NCBI GenBank assembly: GCA_000733915.1
Contig: JPOM01000001.1
Location: 2,108,001 to 2,172,000 of the forward strand
Direction of reading: 5' to 3'
DNA from: Caulobacteraceae bacterium PMMR1
Lineage (GTDB): Bacteria; Pseudomonadota; Alphaproteobacteria; Caulobacterales; Caulobacteraceae
Length of the DNA: 64,000 bases
Position numbers and translations under genes: made by a program. The notes under the pieces were generated by a model, which saw only the letters and a program-made list of their open reading frames with translations, was not told the DNA's origin and did no database searches. How positions within the stretch are numbered: the stretch's first letter is position 1; the number at the start of each line of letters is the position of its first letter. Positions 1 to 10,593 of this stretch are shown here, in pieces.

Positions 1-1554
1 ATCACCGGCGACAGCATCGTGCGCAACATCGCCCTGCGCGGCCCCGACATCGCCCCCTCGGCCGGCTATACCGGCAACGGCGGCTCGGGCTGGGTGACCT
101 TCGCCGAGAGCGACGTGGGCACGCCCGCGGGCCAGGGCGCGCTGGCCTGGACCGCGGCGACGCGGAGCTTCACCTGGGCGGCGTTCGGCGAGACCGCCGG
201 TCCGCCGGTGACGATTACCAGCTCGGGCCTTTATGACGTCTACTCCTCCGGCGGCACGTGCATCACCCTCGGCGTCCAGGCCGATCACGCGTCCCTGAGC
301 GACGTCACCCTCACGCCCACGGTCTCGAACCTGATCTTGCGCCGGCGCAACAGCTATGGCTGGGCGACGGCGCTGCAGTGCCTCTGCCGCGCGGGCTTCG
401 AGATCGACCGCTGGGGCCTGGCCGGAGGCCAGACCAGCCACATCGCCGACATGGTGCGCCGCCAGATCGCGACCTCGCCGGACCTGGCCGGCATCGACGC
501 CGTCGTCGATCTGAGCGGGACCAACGACATCGGCGCAGGCGTCGCCGCCGCCGCCGCAGAGGCCGCGCACGTGGACCTGATCCGCCAGCTGGCGGGCCTG
601 GGCAAGCCCGTCTTCGTGCTCCCGATCCTGCCCCGCAGCGTGGGCAACGAGGGCGCGAGCGGCCAGGCCAAGCTGCAGCACCTGAACCGCGTGCGCGCCC
701 GGGAGGCCGCCAAGTACGCCAACGTCGCCTTCCTGCCGGTGCACACCGCCTGCACCCCGCTTGCGGCGACCAGCGCCTTCCTCGCGGCGGGCGACAGCCC
801 CGACCAGCTGCACCCCGGCCCGGGCCTGGCCTACAAGCTCGCCCGCGCGGTGAAGCCCTATCTGCTCCAGGCCTTCCCCGGCATGGGCCGGCAGCGGACC
901 GTCTACCCCGACATCTACGACGCGACCAACAACCCCAAGGGCAATCTGATCGCCAGCTCGGTCTCGGGCGCCGCTATGGCGGTGGCGCAGTTCGCCGGCA
1001 CGGGCGGGACTCCAGGCGCGGGCAATACGGGCCTGGCGCCCTCCGGCTGGACCGGCTCGCGCTCGGGCGCGATCAGCGCGGCCTTCTCGCGCGGGACCTG
1101 GCCGGCGGGCGACCTTGCGGCCGGGGCCAGCGACGTCTGCCAGATCGACCTCACCGGAGCCGCGGCCTCCACCGACAAGTTCACGCTCCAGCATTCCTCC
1201 GCCTTCAACGGGGTCGCCCAGGGCCAGTGGCTGCAGGCGGCGCTGGAGCTTCGGGCCTTCAACACCGTGGGCCTGCAGCAGCTGGAGCTGCAGCTCTGGT
1301 TCGGGGCCGCAGGCGGCTACGCCATCGGCAACAGCTGGAGCAACCAGTCGGGGTTCAGCGTCGGCCAGATGCTGCCGGACGGGGCCGACGAGATTCTGGT
1401 GATCGAGACCCCGCCGTTCCAGGTTCCCGCCGGGTTCAGCGGCCCGACCCTGTCCCTGTTCGCCTCGACCACCGCCGGCGGTCGCGCCTCCATCCAGCTG
1501 CTGTGGGCGGATCTGCGCATCGTCGATGCGCCCACCCGGCGAAAAGCGGTGTGA
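1..1554 (+). CDS. SGNH-hydrolase-type phage tail / host-interaction protein (5' partial)
   Basis: The reading frame is open from base 1, so the gene starts left of the window; a GTG at 19 is only an internal codon. SGNH-like blocks are visible: a GDS at the very first codons (possible block I), G in WGLAGGQT, GTNDIGAG (block III) and DQLHPG (block V Asp-His). The blocks are separated by beta-rich Gly/Thr/Ser segments, and the C-terminal third looks like a carbohydrate-binding-type beta domain. It lies directly before a holin/endolysin/spanin cassette with a TGATG overlap, which suggests a phage tail or receptor-interaction protein with esterase activity. The esterase role is inferred, and the long gap between GDS and block II leaves block I uncertain. 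Confidence 0.65.
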   Translation: MTGDSIVRNIALRGPDIAPSAGYTGNGGSGWVTFAESDVGTPAGQGALAWTAATRSFTWAAFGETAGPPVTITSSGLYDVYSSGGTCITLGVQADHASLSDVTLTPTVSNLILRRRNSYGWATALQCLCRAGFEIDRWGLAGGQTSHIADMVRRQIATSPDLAGIDAVVDLSGTNDIGAGVAAAAAEAAHVDLIRQLAGLGKPVFVLPILPRSVGNEGASGQAKLQHLNRVRAREAAKYANVAFLPVHTACTPLAATSAFLAAGDSPDQLHPGPGLAYKLARAVKPYLLQAFPGMGRQRTVYPDIYDATNNPKGNLIASSVSGAAMAVAQFAGTGGTPGAGNTGLAPSGWTGSRSGAISAAFSRGTWPAGDLAAGASDVCQIDLTGAAASTDKFTLQHSSAFNGVAQGQWLQAALELRAFNTVGLQQLELQLWFGAAGGYAIGNSWSNQSGFSVGQMLPDGADEILVIETPPFQVPAGFSGPTLSLFASTTAGGRASIQLLWADLRIVDAPTRRKAV

Positions 1555-1766
1555 TGCGGACCTGGCTCCCCCTCGCCTGGCGGGCGTTCCGCGGCGGCTG
1601 GCGGCCGGCGCTCGGCTGGTCGCTGAGCCCGGCGGTGCTCTACGCCTTCGTGGTCGGCCCGGCCCTGCGACGGCCGGCGGACGCCCACGAGCTCACCGCC
1701 CTGGTCGGGCTGGCCGCCGCGCACCTGATCGCCCGGACAGTAGAGAAGACGCGAGGCCTGCCATGA
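1554..1766 (+). CDS. holin-like small membrane protein
   Basis: A 70-residue protein whose ATG overlaps the upstream stop (TGATG) and whose stop overlaps the endolysin start (ATGA). It has an N-terminal basic stretch, a hydrophobic segment around residues 20-45 (PALGWSLSPAVLYAFVVGPA) and a second hydrophobic stretch around 50-62. The sequence style resembles the three-TM holins of phage and gene-transfer-agent modules. Position immediately before a GH24 lysozyme supports a holin role: membrane permeabilisation that lets endolysin or its activating conditions reach the wall. Function is inferred from position and topology. Confidence 0.6.
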   Translation: MRTWLPLAWRAFRGGWRPALGWSLSPAVLYAFVVGPALRRPADAHELTALVGLAAAHLIARTVEKTRGLP

Positions 1767-2182
1767 GCCTGGACGCGCTGAAGACGCGGCTGATCGCCGA
1801 GGAGGGCCTCCGGCTGAAGCCCTATCGCGATGGGGCGGGCAAGCTGACGCTCGGGGTCGGGCGCAACCTGGACGACGTCGGGATCAGCCGGGAGGAGGCC
1901 CTGATGCTGCTCGACCACGACCTGGCGCGCACGGCGGCCGAGGTGGACCGGCGCTGGCCCTGGGCGGTGGAGCTCGACGCGATCCGGCGCGAGGCGCTGA
2001 TCGACATGGCCTTCAACCTCGGGCCGGCCAAGCTCGCGACCTTCGCGCGGCTCCTGGCGGCGCTTCAGGCGCACCGCTGGGACGAGGCGGCGGACGCCAT
2101 GGCGGCCTCGCTCTGGGCGCGGCAGGTCGGGGCCCGGGCCGCGCGACTGGCGGCCATGGTGCGCACGGGGATCGCGCCATGA
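1763..2182 (+). CDS. phage endolysin, GH24 (T4-type) lysozyme
   Basis: A 139-residue protein. The GH24 catalytic triad is readable near the N-terminus with T4-lysozyme spacing: Glu14, Asp23 (PYRDGAGK) and Thr29 (LTLGVG). Downstream FNLGPAKL corresponds to the conserved FNxG region. There is no signal peptide, so export would depend on the upstream holin. The start overlaps the holin stop (ATGA) and the stop overlaps the Rz-like start (ATGA), typical of a tightly coupled lysis cassette. It would cleave the MurNAc-GlcNAc bond of peptidoglycan at the end of the phage cycle. Confidence 0.9.
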   Translation: MSLDALKTRLIAEEGLRLKPYRDGAGKLTLGVGRNLDDVGISREEALMLLDHDLARTAAEVDRRWPWAVELDAIRREALIDMAFNLGPAKLATFARLLAALQAHRWDEAADAMAASLWARQVGARAARLAAMVRTGIAP

Positions 2183-2643
2183 TCGTCCGACTCCTGCGGC
2201 TCGTCCTCCCGCACGTCGAGCTGGCCGGCTGGGCGACGGTGCTGATCCTGGCGGTGCTGGGGGCGACCTATGCGGAGGGCCTGCGCCACGCCCGCCGCGC
2301 CGACGCGGAGCGCGCCCAGGCGGCCTCAGCCCGCCAGCAGGCCGCCCAGGCCCAGGCGCAGACCCGCCTCGACCGTCGCGCGAGCGCCGCCGTCCTGACC
2401 GCTAGCCGCCGCGAGACCGACACCCTGATCCGGAGCGACCATGACGCCGACACCCTCGCCCGCGCGCCGGGCTCGGACCAGCCGCTGGCGGAAGATCTCC
2501 TGCGCGGCTGGGGCGCTGCTATCAACAGCCTGCGCGACCAGGCCGCCCGCGCCCGCTCAGGCCCTGGCGTCCCCGCCGGGGATGAGCCTGCTCCGCGCCC
2601 CCTGCCCCCGCCCGGAGCGGCCGAGCCGTCCGACCGCGGGTGA
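2179..2643 (+). CDS. Rz-like i-spanin
   Basis: A 154-residue protein with one N-terminal transmembrane segment (about residues 15-32, GWATVLILAVLGATYAEG). A long Ala/Gln/Arg-rich region predicted to be coiled-coil follows, then a Pro-rich tail. This is the architecture of inner-membrane spanin subunits, which link inner and outer membranes during lysis. It overlaps the lysozyme stop by 4 nt, and a second lysis ORF is nested in its 3' half in another frame. Sequence similarity among spanins is poor, so the call rests on topology, position and the nested partner. Confidence 0.6.
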   Translation: MIVRLLRLVLPHVELAGWATVLILAVLGATYAEGLRHARRADAERAQAASARQQAAQAQAQTRLDRRASAAVLTASRRETDTLIRSDHDADTLARAPGSDQPLAEDLLRGWGAAINSLRDQAARARSGPGVPAGDEPAPRPLPPPGAAEPSDRG

Positions 2644-2749
2644 CCTCGCCGCCTTCAGCGTGCGGCAGGAGGCGGCGCTGAACGTCTGCGAGGCGCGCAA
2701 GGACGCCGCAGTGGCGATCGTGGACGCGGCGACGGCCTCGCCGCGGTGA
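2441..2749 (+). CDS. Rz1-like o-spanin lipoprotein, nested out of frame in Rz
   Basis: A 102-codon ORF starting inside the Rz-like gene in a different frame and ending 106 nt beyond it. It has a basic stretch (RWRK), a hydrophobic run and a Cys in LLSTAC followed by ATRPPAPAQ. This fits a signal-peptidase-II lipobox, although Ser sits at -3 instead of the usual Leu. The Pro-rich mature start and the C-terminal segment with VCEARKDAAV match the style of outer-membrane Rz1 spanins. The true start may be later than the ATG at 2441. It ends 3 nt before the stop of the convergent gene on the other strand. Confidence 0.55.
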   Translation: MTPTPSPARRARTSRWRKISCAAGALLSTACATRPPAPAQALASPPGMSLLRAPCPRPERPSRPTAGDLAAFSVRQEAALNVCEARKDAAVAIVDAATASPR

Positions 2750-2752
2750 GCC

Positions 2753-3811
2753 TCAGCGGGAGCGGACGCGGGACTTGCGCGGCTCGCGCTCCGCAGGGGC
2801 GGCGGAGGCGAAGGCGGCGCGGGTCAGGGGCGCCTCGAGCGGGGGCGCGCCCGCCGACTTGGCCACGCACTGGGCGGTGTCCATCAGCACGTGCTCGCCC
2901 AGGCAGAAGACGTCCTCGTACCAGGGGCCGGCGACCGCCAGGCACTGGTAGAGGTTCAGCTTGGCCATGTTCAGGCAGAAGCCGTCGGTGGCCTCCGCCA
3001 GCAGCGTCTGAATGTTGGCGTCCTGGTCGTCGCCGGCCTGGCCGAGCGCGCTCAGCGCCGCGATGGCCAGCGCGCGCGACACCAGCGGCGTGTAGGGCCC
3101 GGGCAGGTCTGGGCCGCGCACGACCTCCAGCTGGGCGGCGCCTGTCACCGCGGCCCTGAGCGCCTCGGCCTCGGCGGCGGCGGGCGCCATGGGGGCGGCG
3201 GAGACGGACTTGGCCAGGCTCATGCGCTGGGCCGGGTTGATGATCTTGCCCTTGGACCAGGCTTGGTGCTGCACCGAATAGGCCGACATCTTCACCGCGT
3301 GGCCCGAGACGTGCAGCTTCTGCGCCTCCGCCGCCAGCGTCGCCTGGATCGCGCCCGCGGCCGCCGCAGCGCCGGGGAAGGCGGCCGCGTAGGACGGGTC
3401 GGAGAGCAGGCGCTCCACGATCTGGCGGCGCGTGTCGGCGTTCACGCCATAGCTGCGCACGCCCGCGACGAAGGTCGGCTCCTGCAGCGCGATCAGGGCG
3501 GCGTAGGCGATGGCCCCCTTGCTGAGCTGCTGCGGCTCGTAGGACTCGCCCGCAAGGAGGCCCTCCTCGACCTGCTGGCCGCTCTTGAAATCGGCGCCGA
3601 TGGACGTGGCCCGGCGCATGTAGGCGCGAAACAGGCTCGCGGCCTCCAGCACCCGCTGCGACAGGGCCAAGGGCGGCGGCGCAGCGGGCTGGGCGGCGGC
3701 GCTGGCGACCACCGTGGTCTCGCCCGCCTGGGCGGGACCGCCGGCGAGGACGGCGACGCAGGCCAGCCCGGCGAGGAACGGCAGGCCCAGGGCGGCGGAG
3801 GTTCGGGTCAT
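2753..3811 (-). CDS. secreted hypothetical protein
   Basis: A 352-residue protein from the ATG at 3811, preferred over an upstream TTG at 3832 because AAGGCG precedes it at good spacing and because MTRTSAALG starts a clean signal peptide ending near GGPAQA. The mature part is Ala-rich and mostly helical, with four cysteines near the C-terminus (GFCLNM, YQCLAV, VFCLGE, AQCVAK) that could form two periplasmic disulfides. The tail is basic (EPRKSRVRSR). No enzyme motif or family was recognised. It is convergent with the phage spanin gene and probably marks the return to host chromosome. Confidence 0.7.
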   Translation of the reverse strand: MTRTSAALGLPFLAGLACVAVLAGGPAQAGETTVVASAAAQPAAPPPLALSQRVLEAASLFRAYMRRATSIGADFKSGQQVEEGLLAGESYEPQQLSKGAIAYAALIALQEPTFVAGVRSYGVNADTRRQIVERLLSDPSYAAAFPGAAAAAGAIQATLAAEAQKLHVSGHAVKMSAYSVQHQAWSKGKIINPAQRMSLAKSVSAAPMAPAAAEAEALRAAVTGAAQLEVVRGPDLPGPYTPLVSRALAIAALSALGQAGDDQDANIQTLLAEATDGFCLNMAKLNLYQCLAVAGPWYEDVFCLGEHVLMDTAQCVAKSAGAPPLEAPLTRAAFASAAPAEREPRKSRVRSR

Positions 3812-3933
3812 GAGACGCCTTGCGGAACGCAACTGAGGAATACGGCTAAGCTTGTCTAAGCAAAAGGCGGGGCGAACAACGACCCGTTCCCTGGCGCAGC
3901 ATGAGCTCTACCCATGGTCTAACAGCTTCACCG

Positions 3934-4866
3934 TCAGTCGAACAGTTTAGACACCGACTCCTCGTTCGCGATACGGCGGATCGCCTCACCGATCAGAGGC
4001 GCGACGCTCACCGTTCGCACCTTGGCGCAGTCGCGGACGATATCGCCGCCCTCGATGCTGTCGGTAATCACGAGTTCTTGAAGCACCGAGGCGTTCACCC
4101 GCTCGCAGGCGCCGCCCGACAGCACGCCGTGGCTGACGTAGGCGGAGACGCTCTCGGCGCCCTCCTCGATCAGGGCCGCCGCCGCGTTGCAGAGCGTGCC
4201 TGCGCTATCGACGATGTCGTCGAACAGGATGCAGCGGCGCCCCTCGACGTCGCCGATAATGTTCATGACCTCGCTGTCGCCGGCGCGGGGGCGACGCTTG
4301 TCCACGATCGCGAGGTCCGCGTTCAGCCGGTCGGCGAGCTGGCGCGCGCGCACCACGCCGCCCACGTCGGGGGAGACGATCATCAGCCCCTCGCCGTCGT
4401 GCCGCCGCTTGATGTCGTCGGCCATGACGGGAATGGCGACCAGATTGTCGGTCGGGATGTCGAAGAAGCCCTGGATCTGGCCCGCATGCAGGTCCATCGT
4501 CAGCACGCGGTCCGCGCCCGAGCGCGTGATCAGGTTCGCCACCAGCTTGGCCGAAATGGGCGTCCGGCCGCCGGTCTTCCGGTCCTGTCGCGCATAGCCG
4601 AAGTAGGGCATCACCGCCGTGATCCGCCGGGCCGACGCCCGCGACAGGGCGTCGATGCAGATCAGCAGCTCCATCAGGTTGTCGTTGGCGGGATAGCTCG
4701 TCGACTGGATGACGAACACGTCCTCGCCGCGGACGTTCTCGTCGATGGTGACAAAGACCTCCATGTCGGAGAACCGGCGCACCTGGGCCCGGGTCAGGGG
4801 CATGTCGAGGTAGTCGCCGATAGCCGCCGCCAGGGTCCGGTTGGAATTGCCCGCCAGCAGCTTCAT
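3934..4866 (-). CDS. prs: ribose-phosphate pyrophosphokinase
   Basis: A 310-residue protein, the usual length of class I PRPP synthase. It makes 5-phosphoribosyl-1-pyrophosphate from ribose-5-phosphate and ATP, feeding purine, pyrimidine, NAD, His and Trp synthesis in the cytoplasm. Visible hallmarks are N-terminal [25 protein letters not shown], the flexible-loop region [11 protein letters not shown], the metal/ATP His in [15 protein letters not shown], and the PRPP-binding loop [15 protein letters not shown]. The gene is a single unit with a 130-nt gap to the FadB-like gene. The assignment is secure. Confidence 0.97.
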   Translation of the reverse strand: MKLLAGNSNRTLAAAIGDYLDMPLTRAQVRRFSDMEVFVTIDENVRGEDVFVIQSTSYPANDNLMELLICIDALSRASARRITAVMPYFGYARQDRKTGGRTPISAKLVANLITRSGADRVLTMDLHAGQIQGFFDIPTDNLVAIPVMADDIKRRHDGEGLMIVSPDVGGVVRARQLADRLNADLAIVDKRRPRAGDSEVMNIIGDVEGRRCILFDDIVDSAGTLCNAAAALIEEGAESVSAYVSHGVLSGGACERVNASVLQELVITDSIEGGDIVRDCAKVRTVSVAPLIGEAIRRIANEESVSKLFD

Positions 4867-4996
4867 CTGGGCGTCGTCTCCGAAAGGTTGGGATGGGGTC
4901 GCGCGCCTTTACGCGACCGGAGCCGAGAGGAGCAAGCCGAAGTCCCGCGGGATGTCGCCGGGGAAGTCTTGGGGCGCTTGGCTCAGGAGGCCGCCC

Positions 4997-7191
4997 TCAG
5001 GCCGCGCGCGCCTTGTCCTTGCCGTAGAACCCTTCCCCCTGGGCAGCCATGTCGCGCAGCAGCTGCGGCGGGGCGAAGCGCGGCCCGTAGGCTTGGGCCA
5101 GGCGGTCGCACTCGGCCACGAAGGCGGCCACGCCCACGCTGTCGATGAGGCTGAACGGCCCGCCCGTCCAGGGCGCGAAGCCCCAGCCCAGGATAGCGCC
5201 GACGTCGCCGTCGCGGGGATCGGTCACCACGCGCTCCTCGAAGCAGCGCGCCGCCTCCACCGCCTGGCGATAGAGGAGCCGCGTCTTCAGCTCCTGCACG
5301 AAAGCCGGGGGCGCCTCGGTCATGGTCGGCGTGACCAGCTCCAAGAGGCCCGGCCATAGGCGCTTGGGCCCGCCGTCCGCGGGATAGTCGTAGAAGCCCT
5401 TGCCGTTCTTGCGCCCGTAGCGGCCGAGCTGGACCACCATCTTTTCCAAGAGGGGCTGGAACTTGGGCGCGACATAGGCGTCGCCGAGGTCCTTCTTCGT
5501 CTGCTCGCCGATCTTGTAGGAAAGGTCGAGGGCGACGTCGTCGTTCATCTCCAGCGGACCGCGCGGCATGCCGGTCATGCGGCCGACGTTGTCGATGATC
5601 GCAGGCGCGACGCCCTCCGCCAGCATCTCCAGCCCCTCCTGCACGAAGGTGCCGAAGCAGCGCGAGGTGTAGAAGCCGCGGCTGTCGTTCACCACGATGG
5701 GCGTCTTCTTGATCTTCAGGACATAGTCGATCGACTTGGCCAAAGTCTCCTGGCTGGTCTGCCTGCCCATGATGATCTCGACCAGGCCCATGTTGTCGAC
5801 CGGCGAGAAGAAGTGGATGCCGATGAAGTTGGCCGGCCGCGCGGAGACCTCCGCCAGGCCGGTGATCGGCAGGGTCGAGGTGTTCGATCCGAACACGGCG
5901 GTCTGGGCCAGCTCGGCCTCCGCCTTGCGGGTCACCTCCGCCTTGATTTCGCGGTTCTCGAACACGGCCTCGACCACCAGATCGCAGCCCTTCACCGCCG
6001 CGTAGTCGGCCGTGGCGTGGATGAGGCCCAGCACCGCATCCGCCTTGGCCCGGTCGAGCTTGCCGCGCTTGACCTGCTTCTCGAGCAGCCCCTGCGCGTG
6101 GGACTTGCCCTTCTCGGCGGCCTCGACGGTGACGTCGATCAGCACCGTCTCGATGCCGGCCATGGCCTGGACGTAGGCGATGCCGGCCCCCATCATGCCG
6201 GCGCCGATCACGGCCGCCTTCTTCACGTCGTAGGGCGGCACGTCCTTGGGCCGCGCCGCGCCCTTGCTGAGCTCCTGCATGGACAGGAACAGGCTGCGGA
6301 TCATCGCCCGCGCCTGCGGCTGCTGCAGGGTCTTGACGAAGTAGCGGCTCTCGATGCGCAGGCCCGCGTCGATGGGGACCTGCAGCCCCTCGTAGACGCA
6401 GCTCATGATGTGCTTCTGGGCCGGATAGTTGCCGTAGGACTGCTTGCGCAGCATGGCGTTGCCCATGATGAACACCTGGGCGCCGCCCGGGGTGTAGGGA
6501 CCGCCGCCGGGGATCTTGAAGTCCTTGCGGTCCCAGGGCGCGACCGCATCGCCCTTGGTGCGGATCCAGGCCTTGGCGGCGTCGAGGGCCTGGCCGGGCT
6601 CCACGACCTCGTGCACGACGCCGTTGGCCAGGGCCTCCTCGGCGGTCATGGACTTGCCTTCGAGCAGGTAGGGCAGCGCCTTCATCGCGCCCATGAGCCG
6701 GGGCAGGCGCTGGGTGCCGCCGCCGCCGGGCAGCAGGCCGACCTTGCTCTCCGGCAGGCCGATCTGCAGGCGCGGGCTCTTGGCGGCCACGCGGTAGTGG
6801 CAGGCCAGCGCCAGCTCCAGCCCGCCGCCGAGCGCCAGGCCCTCCAGCGCGACCGCCACCGGCTTGCCGCAGGTCTCCAGCGCCCGGAACACGCGGTTCA
6901 GGGCGCTCGCGCCGTCATAGGCCGCCTTGAGCGCCGCCTCCGGCGCGCGCGCCTCGCCGCCGCCCCCGACTGGCCGCCGAGCTCGCCGAGGTCCGCCCCC
7001 GCGCAGAAGCCCGAGGCCTTGCCGCTCTGGAAGACCGCGCCCTTGATCGCCGGATCGCTGCGGATGCGCTCGATGACGTCGGGCAGCTCGCGCATGACCT
7101 GACCCGTGAGGGTGTTCATCGAGCGGCCGGGCACGTCGAAGGTGACGACCGCGACGCCGTCCGGGTCGACGTCGATCTTGAAGGTGTCCAT
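4997..7191 (-). CDS. fadB: FadB-like enoyl-CoA hydratase / 3-hydroxyacyl-CoA dehydrogenase (frameshifted as given)
   Basis: A bifunctional beta-oxidation protein of about 730 residues. The N-terminal crotonase part (7191 to about 6968) reads [15 protein letters not shown] and [11 protein letters not shown]. After a frame change it resumes with [20 protein letters not shown]. The Rossmann dehydrogenase motif [15 protein letters not shown] and the catalytic region [20 protein letters not shown] follow. The two halves are joined by adding one base in the five-C run at 6963-6967 (plus strand), which restores [16 protein letters not shown] between them. The start at 7191 is preferred because GGAG lies 6 nt upstream of ATG; other starts exist at 7209 and 7236 (a GTG overlapping the thiolase stop). 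It lies in an operon with thiolase and acyl-CoA dehydrogenase. Confidence 0.88.
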
Positions 7192-7232
7192 GGAGCGCTC
7201 CGAGGTCATGAGGGTTCGAGGCCGGTCAGGGG

Positions 7233-8438
<1,206 letters not shown>

Positions 8439-8458
8439 GGGTCAGCTCCTATCCCTGC

Positions 8459-9637
8459 TCAGAGGCTTCGCGCGATCAGGATCTTCATGATCTCGTTCGT
8501 GCCGCCGTAGATTCGCTGCACCCGGCTGTCGCGGTACATGCGCGAGATCGGGTACTCGTCCATGAAGCCATAGCCGCCGAAGAGCTGCAGGCACTCGTCG
8601 ACGATCTCGTTTTCGAGGTCGGACACCCAGTACTTGGCCATCGAGGCCAGGGTGGCGTCGAGCTTGCCCTCGAGGTGCAGCTCGATGCAGCGATCAACGA
8701 AGGCGCGGGCGACCGTGGCCTTGGTCTTGCACTCCGCCAGCTTGAACTGGGTGTTCTGGAAGTCGATCAGGCGCTTGCCGAAGGCCTGCCGCTCCTTCAC
8801 GTAGGCGAGGGTCAAGGCCAGCGCCCGCTCGATCGTCGCCATGCCCTGGACGGCGATGTTCAGGCGCTCCTGCGGCAGCTGCTCAATGAGCTGCACGAAC
8901 CCCCGACCCGGGTCGGGCCCGATCAGGTTGGAGGTCGGCACGCGCACGTCGTTGAAGAACAGCTCGGAGGTGTCCTGCGCCGGCTGCCCGAGCTTGTGCA
9001 GGTTGCGCCCGCGCTCGAAGCCCGGGATCGTTCCCTCGGGCCCGTCGTCGGTCTCCACCACGATCAGGCTGGTGCCCTTGGCCCCCGCCGCCGGGTCGGT
9101 CTTGGCGACGACGATGATCAGGTTGGCGGTCTGGCCGTTGGTGATGAAGGTCTTGGAGCCGTTGATGACATAGTTGTTGCCGTCCAGCCGCGCGGTCGTC
9201 TTCACCGACTGCAGGTCGGAGCCCGTGCCGGGCTCGGTCATGGCGATGGCCCCGACGAGCTCGCCACGCGCCATGCGGGGCAGCCACTTGCGGCGCTGCT
9301 CCTCGGAGCCGTAGTGCAGGATGTAGGGCGCGATGATCGCGTTGTGCAGCGAGGCGCCGAAGCCGTCCACGCCCTTCAGGCCGAACTGCTCCATCAGCAC
9401 GACCTCGTGGCGATAGTCGCCGCCCATGCCGCCGTAGGCTTCGGGCACCGACAGGCAGAGCAGGCCCGCCTCGCCGGCCTCGGTCCAGACCTCGCGGTCC
9501 ACCACGCCCTGTTCGCGCCACTTGGCCACGCGGCTCTCCGGCGCGTGCTCGTCGCACCACTTGGCGAGCGAGTTCTCGAACAGGACGATGTCCTCGTCCC
9601 GCATCGCCGCCGTCCGCTCCAGGTTCAGCACGGGCAT
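8459..9637 (-). CDS. acyl-CoA dehydrogenase
   Basis: A 392-residue flavoprotein from ATG 9637, chosen because AAGGTGAG lies just upstream; an in-frame start at 9664 would add nine basic residues. Family signatures are [13 protein letters not shown] (FAD/substrate region), [28 protein letters not shown], and the C-terminal [20 protein letters not shown] and [11 protein letters not shown]. It catalyses alpha,beta-dehydrogenation of acyl-CoA and passes electrons to ETF. It forms a likely operon with thiolase and FadB. Its upstream region is now shared with the divergent methyltransferase gene. Chain-length specificity cannot be read. Confidence 0.93.
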   Translation of the reverse strand: MPVLNLERTAAMRDEDIVLFENSLAKWCDEHAPESRVAKWREQGVVDREVWTEAGEAGLLCLSVPEAYGGMGGDYRHEVVLMEQFGLKGVDGFGASLHNAIIAPYILHYGSEEQRRKWLPRMARGELVGAIAMTEPGTGSDLQSVKTTARLDGNNYVINGSKTFITNGQTANLIIVVAKTDPAAGAKGTSLIVVETDDGPEGTIPGFERGRNLHKLGQPAQDTSELFFNDVRVPTSNLIGPDPGRGFVQLIEQLPQERLNIAVQGMATIERALALTLAYVKERQAFGKRLIDFQNTQFKLAECKTKATVARAFVDRCIELHLEGKLDATLASMAKYWVSDLENEIVDECLQLFGGYGFMDEYPISRMYRDSRVQRIYGGTNEIMKILIARSL

Positions 9638-9674
9638 TCGCTCACCTTTCGTTCGCAGTCTCACTCAAGCGGTC

Positions 9675-9690
9675 TGGCACCGTTTCTGCA
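9675..9690 (+). promoter_or_regulatory. possible sigma-54-type -24/-12 element before the methyltransferase
   Basis: The string TGGCACCGTTTCTGCA has GG and GC separated by exactly 10 nt and differs from the TGGCACG-N4-TTGCA consensus at two positions. It would start transcription near 9701, ahead of the methyltransferase ATG at 9740. No enhancer-binding site was identified, and sigma-54 control of a restriction-modification system would be unusual, so a chance match is quite possible. Confidence 0.2.
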
Positions 9691-9739
9691 ATCGCCGAGT
9701 TTGCCGGTTCACCGAGACCCGCTAAAGTGCGACTCGCAC

Positions 9740-10588
9740 ATGCACCTCCGCGAACCAGAGCACCGCCCTTTCGAGCACACGCCTGCCGCCCGCCGGTCGC
9801 GCGTTGCGGAGTGGAAGGTTGGCGAACAGCGACTATACCTCGGCGACTGCCTCGAGCTTCTTCCCCGACTGGCCGATAACGTCGTCGATGTGGTCGTGAC
9901 GTCGCCCCCCTACAATTTAGGAATCGCGTACCGCAGCTACGAAGACAGCCTGCCGCGAACCGAGTATCTCGACTGGATGGGGCGGGTAGCGGCGGAGTTG
10001 CGCCGAGTGCTTAAAGCAGACGGATCGTTGTTCCTTAACGTGGGCTCGACAAATGCGGACCCTTGGGTAGCGGCTGATGTTGCCGAGACGTTCCGAAAAC
10101 ACTTCGTGCTCCAGAACCACATCATTTGGGTGAAATCAATCAGCATTGGCGACGACACTGTCGGTCATTTCAAGCCAATAAATAGCCGCCGATTTCTGAA
10201 CCACAGTCACGAGGCAATCTACCACTTCACCACAGAGGGGCGGACTGAGGTAGACCGACTAGCTGTAGGGGTGCCATTCAAGGACAAGAGCAACATCGCG
10301 CGTTGGGGGCATGTGCGCGACAAGCGTTGTGCCGGAGACGTTTGGTTTATCCCTTACCGCACGGTGCAGTCGAAGGCACAAAAGTTCGACCACCCGGCCG
10401 GTTATCCCGTCGAACTCGCGGAGCGCTGCATTCGGCTGCACGGCGTCGAGAAGGCCAAGGTGCTGGACCCTTTCGCGGGCACCGGGACGACACTGGTCGC
10501 GGCCGCAATACTGGGTTGTCAGGGACTCGGCTTCGAGCTGGATGAAGAGTATGCCCGCACGGCGGCGGCGCGGCTAAAGTCGCTCTGA
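9740..10588 (+). CDS. site-specific DNA methyltransferase, beta-class amino-methyltransferase
   Basis: A 282-residue protein. The catalytic motif IV VVTSPPYNLG lies near residue 55, and the AdoMet motif I VLDPFAGTGTTLVAA lies near the C-terminus (about 245). This circular permutation defines beta-class N4-cytosine/N6-adenine methyltransferases. The target-recognition region lies between (HIIWVKSISIGDD to WFIPYRTV). Codon usage is visibly more AT-rich than the flanking beta-oxidation genes, suggesting recent acquisition. It is followed after 5 nt by a small ORF that is a candidate cognate endonuclease. Target site and m4C versus m6A cannot be decided from sequence alone. Confidence 0.88.
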   Translation: MHLREPEHRPFEHTPAARRSRVAEWKVGEQRLYLGDCLELLPRLADNVVDVVVTSPPYNLGIAYRSYEDSLPRTEYLDWMGRVAAELRRVLKADGSLFLNVGSTNADPWVAADVAETFRKHFVLQNHIIWVKSISIGDDTVGHFKPINSRRFLNHSHEAIYHFTTEGRTEVDRLAVGVPFKDKSNIARWGHVRDKRCAGDVWFIPYRTVQSKAQKFDHPAGYPVELAERCIRLHGVEKAKVLDPFAGTGTTLVAAAILGCQGLGFELDEEYARTAAARLKSL

Positions 10589-10593
10589 CCGGA

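Noticed and set aside
258-1550. A long Arg/Pro-rich frame overlapping the SGNH protein.
   Set aside because: Low-complexity shadow; only its last 70 codons (from 1554) are the real holin-like gene.
3841-3860. GCTAAGCTTG word shared with 36312-36327, considered as a -10 type promoter element.
   Set aside because: At 3841 it would read into no plus-strand gene, and no consistent -35 lies at the right distance in either place.
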